Below the pieces are notes generated by a model that did not search any database, was not told the origin of the DNA, and worked only from the letters and a program-made list of their open reading frames with translations. Source: Siphonobacter curvatus (GTDB taxonomy: Bacteria > Bacteroidota > Bacteroidia > Cytophagales > Spirosomataceae). Taken from it: DNA of 64,000 bases. Below are positions 63,482 to 64,000 of the stretch, in pieces. Every line of letters begins with the position of its first letter. Position 1 is the first letter of the stretch. The stretch spans positions 1,674,001-1,738,000 of the forward strand of contig NZ_PTRA01000001.1 of assembly GCF_002943425.1 (NCBI RefSeq). Reading direction: 5' to 3'. The translations under genes were made by a program, and so were the position numbers.

Positions 63482-63928
63482 TAGAAATTGAGATTGAAAG
63501 GTGGATGTCCTTTTTCAAAAGGCCCGCTTTTCTTAAACGAGAGGTCCGACACCTCTCGTTTTTTTTGTGCCTGATTGTTCGACAATAGCTATACGTGCCG
63601 CCGAATTTTTAGGAGCGATTAGTCTGGAAACCAGATGAACAGGCCCTGATTCTAGAATCTTATCATGGAGTTATACCCCAAAATTTAATATCTAATTAGT
63701 GATAAGAAAGTCCAGCCCAAAACGCATGATCAGCTATAAATAGATCCCTTCTAATCCTTCCATTAAACCTCAAACACCACCCAAACCTTAAACCATTCCA
63801 AGCTCAAACTTTAACCTACAGTAACCTCAAATACTCACCCGTTCAAACATCAAATCCCCCTTCCCAATAGGCACATTTTTTTCTCAGCATAAAGCTTACT
63901 ATCCAACCTCACGTATAGCACGTATACC
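63482..63928. other. Intergenic region with terminator and G-depleted C/A-rich tract
   Basis: It holds the terminator at 63535-63561 and then, at 63744-63869, 126 nt with only three G on the plus strand, rich in CAAA, AACC and ACC repeats. No open frame is credible. It leads into the truncated last gene. Confidence 0.6.
63535..63561 (+). terminator. Terminator of the YciF-like gene
   Basis: A perfect 11-bp stem (63535-63545 with 63551-63561) followed by eight T residues. Confidence 0.9.
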
Positions 63929-64000
63929 ATGAAAAGTTTAGATTCCATGTTGTCTGACCTCTTGTCTGACAAGAAAACGGTGTCCCGCCAATTGTTCTTA
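63929..64000 (+). CDS. 5' end of a truncated gene
   Basis: An ATG at 63929 opens a frame that runs without stop to the window edge (24 codons, MKSLDSMLSDLLSDKKTV). The protein is too short to recognise; it begins with a Leu/Ser/Asp-rich helix-like segment. The unusual C/A-rich region precedes it. Confidence 0.55.
   Translation, partial: MKSLDSMLSDLLSDKKTVSRQLFL

Overview
The window is a chromosomal stretch of a Bacteroidota bacterium, most likely Cytophagales (Spirosoma/Siphonobacter-like). The evidence is lineage-typical families (DUF4290, GSCFA, a MurF-Alr fusion, a PorT-like barrel, a T9SS sorting domain, a MurA with Asp in place of the active-site Cys), Bacteroidota-type -7 promoter boxes (TAnnTTTG), and a lack of clear Shine-Dalgarno sequences. 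No genus is assigned. I see no phage, insertion sequence, CRISPR array, rRNA or tRNA gene; it reads as ordinary host chromosome, mostly mono- or bicistronic units separated by strong hairpin terminators.

Layout. 1-4.4 kb: coiled-coil membrane protein, YggS, GSCFA protein, and the Fe-S pair Mrp + NifU. 4.4-7.4 kb (minus): transglutaminase, Anbu proteasome-like peptidase and alpha-E protein, which form the known Anbu cluster but lack its ATP-grasp partner here. 7.6-10.2 kb (minus): atpA-atpG, detached from other ATP synthase genes and separated by a terminator-like hairpin. 10.6-20.6 kb: exported proteins (T9SS nuclease, SGNH esterase, FKBP isomerase, C-terminal processing protease, NIPSNAP protein, YdjC/ChbG deacetylase). 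20.7-22.8 kb: murA with DUF4290. 23.4-24.4 kb: SPFH protein with an Arc-type DNA-binding protein. 24.6-32.3 kb: M1 peptidase, DUF1080, GNAT, DoxX, MFS, P-loop kinase + methylglyoxal synthase, DUF6807.

33.0-36.0 kb holds a 47-residue zinc-ribbon protein and a LytTR regulator with a TPR histidine kinase. 36.1-43.2 kb: MHS transporter, THUMP-like methyltransferase, coiled-coil secreted protein, MurF-Alr fusion, CorA. 43.4-51.7 kb: lipoprotein MsrB, YebC, Hsp20, carboxypeptidase-regulatory-like protein, PorT-like barrel, a divergent photolyase-like protein, two uncharacterised genes, a CheY-like regulator and an SDR, with a stress/repair flavour. 52.0-55.9 kb: GT4-GH130 pair. 56.6-62.8 kb: a MarR-regulated tripartite RND efflux operon with a candidate operator repeated upstream of both marR and tolC. 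The end holds a YciF-type protein, a G-depleted C/A-rich leader and the start of a truncated gene.

The most system-like items are the Anbu/alpha-E/transglutaminase cluster, the SPFH-Arc pair and the MarR-RND unit with repeated operator. I found nothing that I can claim is a wholly undescribed system.
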